Assembly: GCF_000691505.1 (NCBI RefSeq)
Contig: NZ_JMIP02000025.1
Span: 151,312 to 215,311 of the forward strand
Direction of reading: 5' to 3'
DNA length: 64,000 nucleotides
Source of the DNA: Halostagnicola sp. A56
GTDB taxonomy: Archaea > Halobacteriota > Halobacteria > Halobacteriales > Natrialbaceae
Shown: positions 41,858-50,298 of the stretch, piece by piece
How positions within the stretch are numbered: the stretch's first letter is position 1
Layout: every line of letters starts with the position of its first letter
The notes under the pieces: model-generated
The model's database searches: none
Told to the model about the DNA's origin: nothing
Seen by the model: the letters and a program-made list of their open reading frames with translations, nothing else
Made by a program: the position numbers and the translations under genes

Positions 41858-42131
41858 AGGGGTCAACGTGTACCTTCTCGGGTTTCTCGGCATTCCAGTG
41901 ATACTCGTCGTCCCTGGTGTCGTCCGAAACTCGGGAACCATCGAACAGGATCCTAACCTTATCTCGATGGTTTGGTATCAACTCGAGGTCATCGGTAGTG
42001 CTGTCCCAGAGACGATAGCGTTCTATTACTCGATCGGCGGGTACGCCGCCGTCGTGATCGTTGTGATTCTGTTCTTTGTTTGGTCGTTCTTCTTTGCGCT
42101 GCCTATGCTTGATGGACCCAGGTTCAGGTAG
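41847..42131 (+). CDS. Membrane protein, 94 aa
   Basis: ATG at 41847. Two membrane segments: NVYLLGFLGIPVILVVPGVV and GYAAVVIVVILFFVWSFFFA, ending MLDGPRFR. Unknown family. Confidence 0.65.
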   Translation: MSDRGVNVYLLGFLGIPVILVVPGVVRNSGTIEQDPNLISMVWYQLEVIGSAVPETIAFYYSIGGYAAVVIVVILFFVWSFFFALPMLDGPRFR

Positions 42132-42186
42132 CAGGAGTACATCGGCCTCCAACTTTTGAAGTAGTTGTAAGATAGAGAGAAATTCA

Positions 42187-42438
42187 ATGACGGTAAATGC
42201 CCCTGAATTTGATCAAGAACTTTCGCACCACTCCGCGATCGAATTAGAGGGCTCTGACTCCGCAGTTTGTCATGCAATCATTTCGGCATATGATGAAGAT
42301 CCAGATGGGGCGGTGCTAATGACAGAATGCGGGATTGGTCCTTTCGATCAATATGAGACCACTACTCGAATGGAATCGAATGCACGCATGTGCATGGATT
42401 GCTGGCCGAAAACAGTTCTTGATTCTCAAACAGAGTAG
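42187..42438 (+). CDS. Hypothetical protein, 83 aa
   Basis: ATG at 42187. Soluble acidic protein with Cys residues (VCHAIISAYDEDPDG, MTECGIGPF, ARMCMDCWPK) that may bind a metal; last gene of the rightward set. TATA-like element about 42165. Confidence 0.55.
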   Translation: MTVNAPEFDQELSHHSAIELEGSDSAVCHAIISAYDEDPDGAVLMTECGIGPFDQYETTTRMESNARMCMDCWPKTVLDSQTE

Positions 42439-42472
42439 GACTCCACGTCCGAAATGGTGCCGGCAAGGGGGC

Positions 42473-42491
42473 TTTCGCGCGTAGCGCGAAA
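42473..42491. terminator. GC-rich perfect hairpin at the border of two elements
   Basis: TTTCGCGC GTA GCGCGAAA, 8-bp stem, followed by a second small stem (CCGCA TATGG TGCGG, 42500-42514). It lies between the last rightward gene and the convergent 539-aa gene; it could be a bidirectional terminator or attachment region. Confidence 0.5.
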
Positions 42492-42638
42492 CGACCCCGC
42501 ATATGGTGCGGCGCGATCGGCCCGCGGACCCCGCCCTCGAGGGCTCGAGTCCAACCAGATTTGTCTAAGAAGTCGTGTTACTCAAGCTGGCTTGTAGAAA
42601 ACGGCACCCAAAATAGTGTTACCACTACGGAGACTGAC

Positions 42639-44258
42639 TCACCGATCCGCAACAGCGCCGACGAATCCGCTTTCGCTCCCGCCGCCGGGAGTCTTCCAGG
42701 ACAATTGCGCACCGCGGAGCACGGTCGGATCGTTGCCCGACTTCGACCACTTCTCGAGAGCTTCCGCCGCGATCGTCGCGACGTGCTCGAAGCTGTCGGA
42801 CTTCAACTGGGAGAGAATCGTATCGATCCGCATTCGCTTTGGATCCCCGCTATCGTCGAACTCAAGGTCAGCACCGTTCTCGGCAAGCCACTGTTGGAAC
42901 GGCGACGACTCGGCGACGTGATCGGCGAGTCCCATCAAGTGCTGCATTCGATCGGCGTAGCTCCCGATCGCGTACTCAGCGCTCTCGACAAGCGCGCGCA
43001 ATTCCTCGCGGTATTTTCGCGCGCGGAACGAGATATCGCCCTGATCCAGCTCGAGGATGTCGTCGAGATCTTCGATCGCGCGGTAGATCGTCGCGGGGTG
43101 CTTGCCCAGCTGGTCGACCAGGGCATCGATCGTCGAGCCGCCATCAGTCGCGACGGTCTCTGTGACCTCCCGCGAAGTCTCACCCATATCGCGCAGCGTC
43201 GTTAGCAACAGATGGTCCGACTTCGCCTCGAGGCGCGGCGTCGGATCCTCGTACAGTTCGACCGACTCGTCTCGCGCAACGGCGTCGAAATGGTCGTCCG
43301 CAATGTAGACGGCGTTTCCGTCGGGATTGAGCGGAATATCTTCCCAGTGGAGCGCGTTCAGTAGGTTTTCCTCGATTTGCTCGGTCACTTTGTGACGATC
43401 GTCCCACGCCCACGCCTCACCGTCGTTCATCGATTTGTTCACCAGCACCTCGACTTTCGGATGGTAGGATGGGTGATCCTTTGAGACTGCGTCCGGATCT
43501 TTCAGCTGATAGATCTCGAGTTTGCGCCCGAAGGTGTGGCCAGGAAGCAGTTTACTCGCCGACGTGGGATACAGAAAGAGCCGGTTCTGGTGGTTGATGA
43601 CTTCCTCGTTGTCGATGTGCAACTCAGCTTTCACGCCCTTGAGATCGGATAGGTAGTGCGCGACTTTCTGGAGCACACCGGCTGACGAGAGTTTTTCCGC
43701 CCACTCGCGACGGATTCGAACGTAGCGTTCGTACGCCCACATTCGACTGGCTGAGTGCGGCTGTTCGCGGAAATAACTCGAGTGGATTCGTTCACCTGCA
43801 TGTTCGAATATAGCAGCGTAGAACTCTGGCAGGAGCTCGAGGCCGCGCTCTGGCTCGATGTTACTTGTGTGGAATTCAACATCGACACCATCGACTTCGC
43901 CCACCTGATTCTCCCAGGGAAGATTTACCGGATCGCCGGTCTCCCAATGGCGCATATTCGGAAACCGCGGCGAGATATTGAACGATGCCTTCCGCTCACC
44001 GCGACCGCTGCCAATGATATCCCACTCATACAGCCTCTCGGCGTTGATTCCATCCGAGAGTCGTGGAGCAAAACCCGATTTCTGGTATTTGATGACCAGG
44101 TGCCAGGGCTCGCCGTCGATCTCGACATCCAGTTCGAGGTGACCCTCAAATGGCGGACCGAGCATAATCGACGAAAGCGCGTCGTAGGGGCCACGGCCCC
44201 AATCGGGCCACTTCCATCGCCCCTCCACTTCGTGAGGCGTCGTTTCGACCTGCGCCAT
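42639..44258 (-). CDS. Large conserved mobile-element protein with HTH, 539 aa
   Basis: ATG at 44258. Starts VETTPHEVEGRWKWPDWGRG; contains LYEWDIIGSGRGERKASFNI, RLFLYPTSASKLLPGHTFGR, IPLNPDGNAVYIADDHFDAV and a winged helix (TIDALVDQLGKHPATIYRAI) near residue 400. I recognise the style of a large uncharacterised protein common in haloarchaeal plasmids and proviruses (DUF7845-like from memory, not verified). Last gene of the leftward cassette 42.6-48.9 kb; replication or partition role conceivable. Confidence 0.65.
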   Translation of the reverse strand: MAQVETTPHEVEGRWKWPDWGRGPYDALSSIMLGPPFEGHLELDVEIDGEPWHLVIKYQKSGFAPRLSDGINAERLYEWDIIGSGRGERKASFNISPRFPNMRHWETGDPVNLPWENQVGEVDGVDVEFHTSNIEPERGLELLPEFYAAIFEHAGERIHSSYFREQPHSASRMWAYERYVRIRREWAEKLSSAGVLQKVAHYLSDLKGVKAELHIDNEEVINHQNRLFLYPTSASKLLPGHTFGRKLEIYQLKDPDAVSKDHPSYHPKVEVLVNKSMNDGEAWAWDDRHKVTEQIEENLLNALHWEDIPLNPDGNAVYIADDHFDAVARDESVELYEDPTPRLEAKSDHLLLTTLRDMGETSREVTETVATDGGSTIDALVDQLGKHPATIYRAIEDLDDILELDQGDISFRARKYREELRALVESAEYAIGSYADRMQHLMGLADHVAESSPFQQWLAENGADLEFDDSGDPKRMRIDTILSQLKSDSFEHVATIAAEALEKWSKSGNDPTVLRGAQLSWKTPGGGSESGFVGAVADR

Positions 44259-44776
44259 CAGGCATCACCGGCGAAATCCGCCAGCGTCGCGTCGGCGTCG
44301 TCCTCCTGGTCGTCGACCTCGAGCGGGATCGTGGTCGGATCTGGATGGTGAACCAACTCGACGTCCTCCAGGTCGGCGACGATCGTCTCGGCGAGCAACC
44401 GTCGGTGACACCAGCGCGGATCCTTCTCCCAACACACGAGCCAGATATCACGCTCGCGAGCGCGATCGCGTAGTTCATCCACGACCACGGCCGGCCCCGT
44501 CCGTGCGATATGCGCGCGGTAGCGTTGCTCGTAGTCGACGGAATCCCAGGCGACAGCCGCCGGAATCGACTCGTCGTTCAGCTTCGCGGCCTTCTCGACG
44601 GTCTTGAACGCCTCGAGTAGCGGTTCGGGGGGTGCGACAGCCGGGATATTCCGGTCGACCAGCTGGTCGATAAAGTCTCGAGGGCGTCGAACGACACCGA
44701 ATACATCGTCGTCGGCCGCTGGTTCGATCGACGACGACGGTGAGAGTCCGGTGAAGTACGTCGTTCGAACGGTCAC
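44258..44776 (-). CDS. DUF488-family protein, 172 aa
   Basis: GTG at 44776 overlaps the upstream stop (GTGA), deciding the start: MTVRTTYFTGLSPSSSIEPA. The family motif is clear: LVCWEKDPRWCHRRLLAETI (C-x-E-K-x-P-x-x-C-H-R). DUF488 proteins are found beside restriction and mobile genes; biochemical role unknown. Confidence 0.8.
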   Translation of the reverse strand: MTVRTTYFTGLSPSSSIEPAADDDVFGVVRRPRDFIDQLVDRNIPAVAPPEPLLEAFKTVEKAAKLNDESIPAAVAWDSVDYEQRYRAHIARTGPAVVVDELRDRARERDIWLVCWEKDPRWCHRRLLAETIVADLEDVELVHHPDPTTIPLEVDDQEDDADATLADFAGDA

Positions 44777-45291
44777 GCCGGCGCACCTCCCTTCCGCTGA
44801 ACGCTGTCTGGATCGAAGATTCGAGACCAACTGAACTGGACGTACTCTTCGCTTCGATCTGTTCCAGCGGAGCGCCAGCCGTCCGTTACTACATCGATGA
44901 GGTGATCGATCTGGGTCGCCGGAACGACCTTCATCGCGATCAACTCTCGATCGTGGGGTGCGCAAACTGCGAAGAGATAGACCCCCCCAGATTCGAGGAG
45001 CTTCTCGTGTTGCCCGCGACGTGGCTGAAACCGGCCCCGTCGCTGTCCCTTCCCGTAGACGACTGACACGCTCTTGATCTCGACTGGAGTGCCCGATTCG
45101 AGGACGACGATTCCGACGAATGGAAGACGCTCGCTGGGACCGATCACGCTCTCGCAAATAGCGTCGTAGTATTGAGACTCCGAGTCAGGAACGTAGCGGA
45201 GATCGTCGACGTGCTCGAGGACGACCGTCTCGGATCGATCACCTGCTTGCCTCGAAGCAGCGAGCCGGGACTGCTGTCCTGCTCGGCTCAT
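44773..45291 (-). CDS. PD-(D/E)XK nuclease-like protein, 172 aa
   Basis: ATG at 45291 overlapping the zinc-ribbon stop. YYDAICESVIGPSERLPFVG then GTPVEIKSVSVVYGKGQRR supplies the E-x-K catalytic-type motif after a beta strand; HEKLLESGGVYLFAVCAPHD completes a restriction-endonuclease-like core. Could be a Holliday-junction resolvase or repair nuclease of the element. Activity inferred from the motif only. Confidence 0.7.
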   Translation of the reverse strand: MSRAGQQSRLAASRQAGDRSETVVLEHVDDLRYVPDSESQYYDAICESVIGPSERLPFVGIVVLESGTPVEIKSVSVVYGKGQRRGRFQPRRGQHEKLLESGGVYLFAVCAPHDRELIAMKVVPATQIDHLIDVVTDGWRSAGTDRSEEYVQFSWSRIFDPDSVQRKGGAPA

Positions 45292-45419
45292 TCTGAGTCA
45301 CCCGCTACAGCTCGTGTTGAGCTTTCAGAGAGGTGGACTCGCTGTCCACAGAACGGACAAAATCGAGCGGCCGCCGTGAACGACTTCGAACAGGAGTCGC
45401 AGGTCTGCGAGTAGCTCAC
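45288..45419 (-). CDS. Zinc-ribbon micro-protein, 43 aa
   Basis: GTG at 45419 overlaps the upstream stop (GTGA); TGA at 45288-45290 overlaps the next ATG. SYSQTCDSCSKSFTAAARFC then PFCGQRVHLSESSTRA hold two CxxC pairs. Too short for most gene finders, but its overlap on both sides argues that it is real. Confidence 0.65.
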   Translation of the reverse strand: MSYSQTCDSCSKSFTAAARFCPFCGQRVHLSESSTRAVAGDSE

Positions 45420-45832
45420 TGCGAACCACCGTCCTCCGACCGATCAGTATCCGTGTCTTGTGTGCAGTAGTTTCCAAGGATCTTCTCGCCGAATCTACCC
45501 TCCGCCTCTCGTTTGACCAAGACGAAGGCACCACCATTCTCCTCAATCTCCCACCGATCCTTGTCGAAAGTCAGGACGGGAGACGACGAGAGGTCGATTA
45601 CGTCAGGAGAGTTGGAAGCCGAGAGATGGGCCAGGAACCGACGGCAGTAGCCGTCTTTGCTGAGGTTCGTCAGGTCTTCCGTGCGCCCCGTGACGGGATT
45701 CTCTATCCGCTTCGGCGTCTCGACTACAGTTGTTCCGATGTCCGTCAGGACGCGGTCCTTCATCACCCCGTGGCGGTTCTCTCTTCGGACTACATCATCG
45801 CGTTCAGTACCGTCTGCACAGTGATCGCTCAC
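45416..45832 (-). CDS. Hypothetical protein, 138 aa
   Basis: ATG at 45832 overlapping the upstream stop. VVETPKRIENPVTGRTEDLT, DGYCRRFLAHLSASNSPDVI, LVKREAEGRFGEKILGNYC. Small alpha/beta protein, no family identified; member of the tightly overlapped cassette. Confidence 0.65.
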   Translation of the reverse strand: MSDHCADGTERDDVVRRENRHGVMKDRVLTDIGTTVVETPKRIENPVTGRTEDLTNLSKDGYCRRFLAHLSASNSPDVIDLSSSPVLTFDKDRWEIEENGGAFVLVKREAEGRFGEKILGNYCTQDTDTDRSEDGGSQ

Positions 45833-46122
45833 CGTTCTTCACCCCCGTCGGTCGCGACTGCTCGAGACTGTATCGCGGATCGGACCTGAGACGGCAGATC
45901 CTCAAGAGTTGAATTGAACCGACCTGGGTCGTTCAACGGATCTGGAAGTGGTACGTGCTTCCCGGTTGCACTGCCGTCACTGAGCCGTTTGTTGGTGTCG
46001 CAGGTTGTGCAGCGATGCGCGCGATCGTCTTCGTCTCCGTAGACGCGACCGAACTGTGGGGTAACGTGGGAACCGCACTCGAGACAGCGCTGGTCGTTTC
46101 GTTGGGTATCCCAGCGCTGCAT
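45829..46122 (-). CDS. Zinc-finger protein, 97 aa
   Basis: ATG at 46122 (earlier one at 46131). RCLECGSHVTPQFGRVYGDE and HRCTTCDTNKRLSDG give a four-Cys zinc binding site as in the DUF7563-like haloarchaeal mobile-element proteins (from memory). Leads the sub-operon 46.1 to 42.6 kb. Confidence 0.7.
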   Translation of the reverse strand: MQRWDTQRNDQRCLECGSHVTPQFGRVYGDEDDRAHRCTTCDTNKRLSDGSATGKHVPLPDPLNDPGRFNSTLEDLPSQVRSAIQSRAVATDGGEER

Positions 46123-46279
46123 TATGTCCACCTCCGAGGGACAGAAACCTCTTTACGGAGAGTTAATATCTTGGTTTTTAGAGTAAGTTTAACGGAGGAA
46201 TGGGGTCGGAGGGCCCGCAGTCCTGCATTTATCGATAACACCCTTCCTAAATGTAACTCATGAACAATTGAATACATGA

Positions 46280-47314
46280 TTAGTCCTCGTCGTCGTTTTT
46301 GATGTCGAGTTTCTCCGTGATCGGGCGACGCCGATCGAGATCCTGTTCGTGATCCGGCTTATCGTAATAACGTCGGATGGTCTCAGGCGAAGCCGCAACT
46401 CGCCGAGCGACCTTCACGTAACTCAGACCATTATTCAACTGCCAAGTGATCGAACCCGTTCGCACCGCGTGGGGAGAACGGCTCGAGGGACACTTACTAA
46501 CGTCAGACCGCTCCGTGAACTCGCAAGTCGGTCGACGGTTTCCATGTGGACACTCAACATCGAGACACGGAATCGTCGCGAGATAACTCCACCCGCGAAT
46601 AGTCGCCTCCGAAGCACGTCCCTGAAGGGTCGTAAACAACGGCTTGCGCCCGTTCTCATCACGGATCTCCGTTCTCTCACGCGCGATATACAGGTCAAGA
46701 ACCTCAGCTACGTCCTCCGAAACAACGACATTCCGCTCGTGTTCCGTTCCGTCTTTCAAGCGCGTTGGTGGCCGGTTCCGGAACTTCAGCGTCCTATCCG
46801 CCGGATTCCAGTCGTCGAGATCCAACGCACGAACACAGCTGATACGTGGCCCAACGTGCCACAGCACCTCCAGAAGGGCGTGCCTCGAAACCCCACAGTG
46901 ACGGCGGGAATTCCGATAGAACTCGAGAAGCGAGCGCGCGTCTTGAGCTTCGAGGAGATCGTCGCTCGTTTCTTCATCCTTCGAGAGTTCCGGGATGTTG
47001 ACCTTCTTCGGGAGCTCGTCGTCGTCGACGACGTCTATCGACACACAGAAATCGAGCAACTGCTTGAGTGCGACCAGCTGCCCTTTCAGCGTCGTCGGTG
47101 CGACATCGACATCCTCTCGATGTGCCCGGTATTCGTCCAGGAGCCAGCCATCAAGCTCTGCCATCGACTCAATCTCGTTCTGCTCAGCCCACTCGACAAA
47201 CCGAGTCAGTCGGTTTCGATAACTTCGAACGGTGTTCTCCGTGTTCTCCGATTTTCGTCGGAGAAGAAACCGGTCGCGTGCCTCTCGCGGAGTGAGATCT
47301 CGATCTTTACTCAT
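46280..47314 (-). CDS. Tyrosine recombinase (XerC/D-like integrase), 344 aa
   Basis: ATG at 47314. N-terminal SAM-like domain (NTVRSYRNRLTRFVEWAEQN), then the catalytic core: Arg in LWHVGPRISCVRALDLDDW, H-x-x-R box SPHAVRTGSITWQLNNG, Tyr in TIRRYYDKPDHEQDLDRRR. Contains a four-Cys insertion (CLDVECPHGNRRPTCEF) before the H-x-x-R box, a trait of haloarchaeal proviral integrases. It ends at 46280, so the attachment site is expected in the gene-poor DNA left of it or at the cassette ends. Confidence 0.9.
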   Translation of the reverse strand: MSKDRDLTPREARDRFLLRRKSENTENTVRSYRNRLTRFVEWAEQNEIESMAELDGWLLDEYRAHREDVDVAPTTLKGQLVALKQLLDFCVSIDVVDDDELPKKVNIPELSKDEETSDDLLEAQDARSLLEFYRNSRRHCGVSRHALLEVLWHVGPRISCVRALDLDDWNPADRTLKFRNRPPTRLKDGTEHERNVVVSEDVAEVLDLYIARERTEIRDENGRKPLFTTLQGRASEATIRGWSYLATIPCLDVECPHGNRRPTCEFTERSDVSKCPSSRSPHAVRTGSITWQLNNGLSYVKVARRVAASPETIRRYYDKPDHEQDLDRRRPITEKLDIKNDDED

Positions 47315-47925
47315 CGAGACCCCCCGGTTTGATCATTACCCGGCTCGCATTGCCGGTCGGCCTCAGCCTTCGAGAGCCGATCAACGATTTGGTGGAGCGT
47401 TCCAAACTTCTCGTCGTCGGAAAGATTTGTCCAGTCCTCAATTGTTCGCATCGCCATTCGACGCGCTTCGGTGACGTGCTCAGTATCGACATCAGACATA
47501 GACCACGCCTCAGGTAACCGACCAGGCAGGTCAACGTAGGACCCAATGGGCGTGCCGTCGGAGCGTTCGCATTTGCATTCGACACCGTAGTCAACGCCGC
47601 CATCCAGCGACACAAGGATCGGCGATTCACCACAATCCTCGCAGATCAACTGCGGGTTAGTACCGCTCGAGGACTTACCGCTCATCGTCACCGCGTCGAT
47701 CTCGAGGGTCTCTTCGAGCGTGTCGATCACGCTCTGAATGTCCTCATCAGTGAACAGCGGGATACCGTCCACGAGCTCGCCGTTCTCGTTGAACTCGACA
47801 ATCTCGACACCTTCAGTCTTATTCCAGACGCCGACGCCCCAGCCGTCGTGCTCTTCGTCGACGATGGTTACGAACTCGTTACCGTGCGCCCAGCCCTCAG
47901 CCCCATCGGAGGACTCGCCGTTCAT
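47311..47925 (-). CDS. Hypothetical protein with CxxC, 204 aa
   Basis: ATG at 47925, overlapping its upstream neighbour. EFVTIVDEEHDGWGVGVWNK, CEDCGESPILVSLDGGVDYG and DTEHVTEARRMAMRTIEDWT; an uncharacterised haloarchaeal mobile-element family. Its stop overlaps the integrase start by 4 bases, so both are co-translated. Confidence 0.65.
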   Translation of the reverse strand: MNGESSDGAEGWAHGNEFVTIVDEEHDGWGVGVWNKTEGVEIVEFNENGELVDGIPLFTDEDIQSVIDTLEETLEIDAVTMSGKSSSGTNPQLICEDCGESPILVSLDGGVDYGVECKCERSDGTPIGSYVDLPGRLPEAWSMSDVDTEHVTEARRMAMRTIEDWTNLSDDEKFGTLHQIVDRLSKAEADRQCEPGNDQTGGSR

Positions 47926-48200
47926 TTCGAACCACCATCTGCGACCGCTTTTTGCGAATCTCGAGGATCCAACTGAACCCACTTGAGAGAGTTCCCACCG
48001 ATCTCCGGCCGCGCCTGCGCAAGATTCGCGTCTCTGAGATCTTGCAAAGAGCGCTGCACGGTATGAGTGGACCAGCCCGTCTGAACCACGATCTCGTCGA
48101 CGAACAGAGGATTCGATTCGGAGAGCGCCATCCAGATCTCCGCCCGACTGTTCGGGAACTGCAGGAGGGAAATCGGGACTTGTCCTGGCTCGCCGCTCAT
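47922..48200 (-). CDS. Winged-helix regulator, 92 aa
   Basis: ATG at 48200. SRAEIWMALSESNPLFVDEI then QTGWSTHTVQRSLQDLRDAN form a winged HTH; ending KAVADGGSK. Overlaps both neighbours. Likely regulator of the integrase operon. Confidence 0.7.
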   Translation of the reverse strand: MSGEPGQVPISLLQFPNSRAEIWMALSESNPLFVDEIVVQTGWSTHTVQRSLQDLRDANLAQARPEIGGNSLKWVQLDPRDSQKAVADGGSK

Positions 48201-48514
48201 CGTTCATCACCGTCGTCGACGTAGAGGTCTTCGAGATCGCCCTGGTCCGCACCGTTTTCCTCGTCAGCGAGGCCCTCGGTGAACGTCTCCACTTCGTCAC
48301 GGAACAGTCGAAAGAACTCGCGCGTGCTGTCTTCCGAACGCACCTGCGAATGCTGTTTCGTGATCGACGAGACCATCGACTCGAAAATCTGGTCTTCATC
48401 CTCGAGCACTTCGATCCCATCGGAGAGCCGCCGGTAGGCGAGCATCTTCTGGAAGCCGCGCGTGTTGACGACGCGCTCGATCTCCTCCTGGGAGAGTTCG
48501 TCGACGCCGATCAT
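48197..48514 (-). CDS. Hypothetical helical protein, 105 aa
   Basis: ATG at 48514. ELSQEEIERVVNTRGFQKML, FFRLFRDEVETFTEGLADEE; soluble, acidic, with overlaps of 4 bases on both sides. Unknown. Confidence 0.6.
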   Translation of the reverse strand: MIGVDELSQEEIERVVNTRGFQKMLAYRRLSDGIEVLEDEDQIFESMVSSITKQHSQVRSEDSTREFFRLFRDEVETFTEGLADEENGADQGDLEDLYVDDGDER

Positions 48515-48927
48515 GCCCGCTCACCCACATTGTCGGCGACAGCGGTCGTCATCTCGCACGCGGCCGCCAAGCGCTCAACGCGCTGGATTAAGAGTCCACG
48601 ACCGTCGTCGGACAGCGCATACTCGTTCGTGCGCTTGTCGAGTTCGGACTTCTCGACGAGTCCGAGTTCCACGAGCGTATCGAGGTTCGGGTAGAGACGC
48701 CCGTGAAGAACGTCGCCGTGCTGTGGCTCGAGCAGTTCCTTGATCGCAAGTCCGTACGGTGTCTCGTCGTCACGCTCGAGCCGGGCGATCGACTCGAGGC
48801 AATCACGCTGGAACCCGGTGAGGTTCCCCCACGTGGTGCCACCGTCGCAGAGAACGCGCTGATTAGTCGTAGCCGATTCCGCTGGTCGTTCGGGGCATTC
48901 AATACCCCGTGTGTCGTCGTCGTACAT
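48511..48927 (-). CDS. PadR-like winged-helix regulator, 138 aa
   Basis: ATG at 48927. WGNLTGFQRDCLESIARLER, GLAIKELLEPQHGDVLHGRL, YPNLDTLVELGLVEKSELDK, RTNEYALSDDGRGLLIQRVE: full PadR-type winged helix with wing and C-terminal helix. First gene of the leftward integrase cassette, so probably the master regulator, divergent from the PhiH1-like repressor. Confidence 0.8.
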   Translation of the reverse strand: MYDDDTRGIECPERPAESATTNQRVLCDGGTTWGNLTGFQRDCLESIARLERDDETPYGLAIKELLEPQHGDVLHGRLYPNLDTLVELGLVEKSELDKRTNEYALSDDGRGLLIQRVERLAAACEMTTAVADNVGERA

Positions 48928-49158
48928 GGCTTGCGTACCATCTCTACGCGAGCCGCGCGGACCCGGTGTCCTTAGCACCGGACCGCATTTTCGGAGCGGA
49001 CCTAACGGACAGTCAGGTCCACGTGGAACTCGCGCTGACCCATAGTCTACACTCAAGTGATATAAATGTACGGCTAACGTACCTCCAGAGAGTTTCAAAA
49101 TCCGGAAAGGTATTAATAACATCCCTAATAGTACTTGACGACTCAGTTTCAAGAATCT

Positions 49159-49434
49159 ATGTTGAGCATAGTTATAGGGATGAGAAAGCGTGCTGATTGG
49201 ATGACAAGGTCGGACGATGAAATTCTCGAATTTCTTGCTAAGGAGGGCGCAGGCACCCCCAAGATGATCGGTGACGCAATTGGGAGTAATAGCAACTACA
49301 TCGGGAGACGATGCCGAACCCTCGAATCGTATGGCCTCGTTAACCGTCCTTCGAGAGGATTCTACACACTTTCCGAGGAAGGAGAACAGTATCTCGAGGG
49401 AGAACTGGATGCGGCTCTTCTTAGCAGCGAGTAA
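49159..49434 (+). CDS. PhiH1-repressor-like winged helix, 91 aa
   Basis: ATG at 49159, or at 49180 (MRKRADWMT), the latter matching the usual family start. RADWMTRSDDEILEFLAKEG, SNSNYIGRRCRTLESYGLVN, GFYTLSEEGEQYLEGELDAA are the family hallmarks. An intact relative of the frameshifted copy at 18266-18519. Divergent from the PadR-like gene, a typical lysogeny-type switch layout. Confidence 0.8.
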   Translation: MLSIVIGMRKRADWMTRSDDEILEFLAKEGAGTPKMIGDAIGSNSNYIGRRCRTLESYGLVNRPSRGFYTLSEEGEQYLEGELDAALLSSE

Positions 49435-49439
49435 TCCAT

Positions 49440-49721
49440 TCATGCTTCGATCCCCTCGAGCCCCAACCGCTGGAGCATTGGCTCGAGCCAGCTGGGAACC
49501 TCGTTGTCGATTCGCTTCCCGATCTCGTTGAGCGTGAGCACGAGTCCGGCAGTTTCCTCCTGGACTGCGAACACCCAGTGCCGCCCCTGATCGACACGCA
49601 CATCGATCCGGCGTTTGTTTTTGACTCTCCCCTGTATCTCGATCTCGACTTCGCGGCCGTCCTCGAGTTCGGTTTTCAGCCGCGGTTCGTCGGGATTCGA
49701 GTTGCCAATCCTGACTGACAT
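49440..49721 (-). CDS. Hypothetical protein, 93 aa
   Basis: ATG at 49721. KTELEDGREVEIEIQGRVKN, VRVDQGRHWVFAVQEETAGL, VLTLNEIGKRIDNEVPSWLE. Beta-rich then helical; common style in haloarchaeal plasmids; unknown. Convergent with the PhiH1-like gene. Confidence 0.6.
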   Translation of the reverse strand: MSVRIGNSNPDEPRLKTELEDGREVEIEIQGRVKNKRRIDVRVDQGRHWVFAVQEETAGLVLTLNEIGKRIDNEVPSWLEPMLQRLGLEGIEA

Positions 49722-49847
49722 GGATCGACGAAGGAACGAGGACTGATTAAGAGTACACCGGCGATGGGCAGAAAGAGATCAAAACATCTCTACTGCCAAA
49801 ATTCATACTCGAGAAAGGCTGTACTCCGATGGGCAAAAGATGGGCAG

Positions 49848-50261
49848 AAGTGGCAGAAGTCCTCAGATGTCGGAGACGGCGTAGGTTGTCCCGCGACTGG
49901 TCCCTGTTGACGTGATCAGGTCGTATTTGTTCTCCAGGGCACTCAGATACCGACCTCGCGTCGTATCTCCTCGTGGATTATGTGAGCGCTCTGGAGTCTC
50001 CGTCTCGACTGCAGCTGTGAATCCGAGTTCGTGAGAGATCTCGTCCATCGTCTCACTAACACTGAGAAGATTATCGACATCTGCGTGAGAGACCGAGACA
50101 GATGACGATGCACGGATCATCCCACCAGAGGTTTTCACGCTCTCACTTCGGTCGAGTCGCCCACAGATCTCTGGGAGTTGATCGAGTTTGTTCTCCTCCC
50201 AGTCGGATTTTGTCCGATTATCTTGGCGAGCATACGGCCGCAGTTCGTAATAGAGAGTTAG
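49848..50261 (-). repeat. Chimera of orc gene end and inverted piece of the 174-aa gene
   Basis: 49848-49992 equals 24813-24957 in direct orientation; 49992-50261 equals 40055-40324 inverted. The join keeps an open minus-strand frame in which ELRPYARQDNRTKSDW...VETETP runs into ERSHNPRGDTTRGRYLSALE. It has no start of its own family, so it is a recombinant scar rather than a gene. Confidence 0.85.
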
Positions 50262-50298
50262 ATACGAGAAAACTTGTACATGCAGCCAGTGGTTGACC

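Noticed and set aside
42500-42560. tRNA-like or tRNA-end sequence as integration site
   Set aside because: GC-rich stems exist, but no TTCGANNC loop, anticodon arm or acceptor pairing could be built.
42561-43205. 214-aa plus-strand open frame
   Set aside because: Lies within the minus-strand 539-aa gene, whose start overlaps its operon neighbour.
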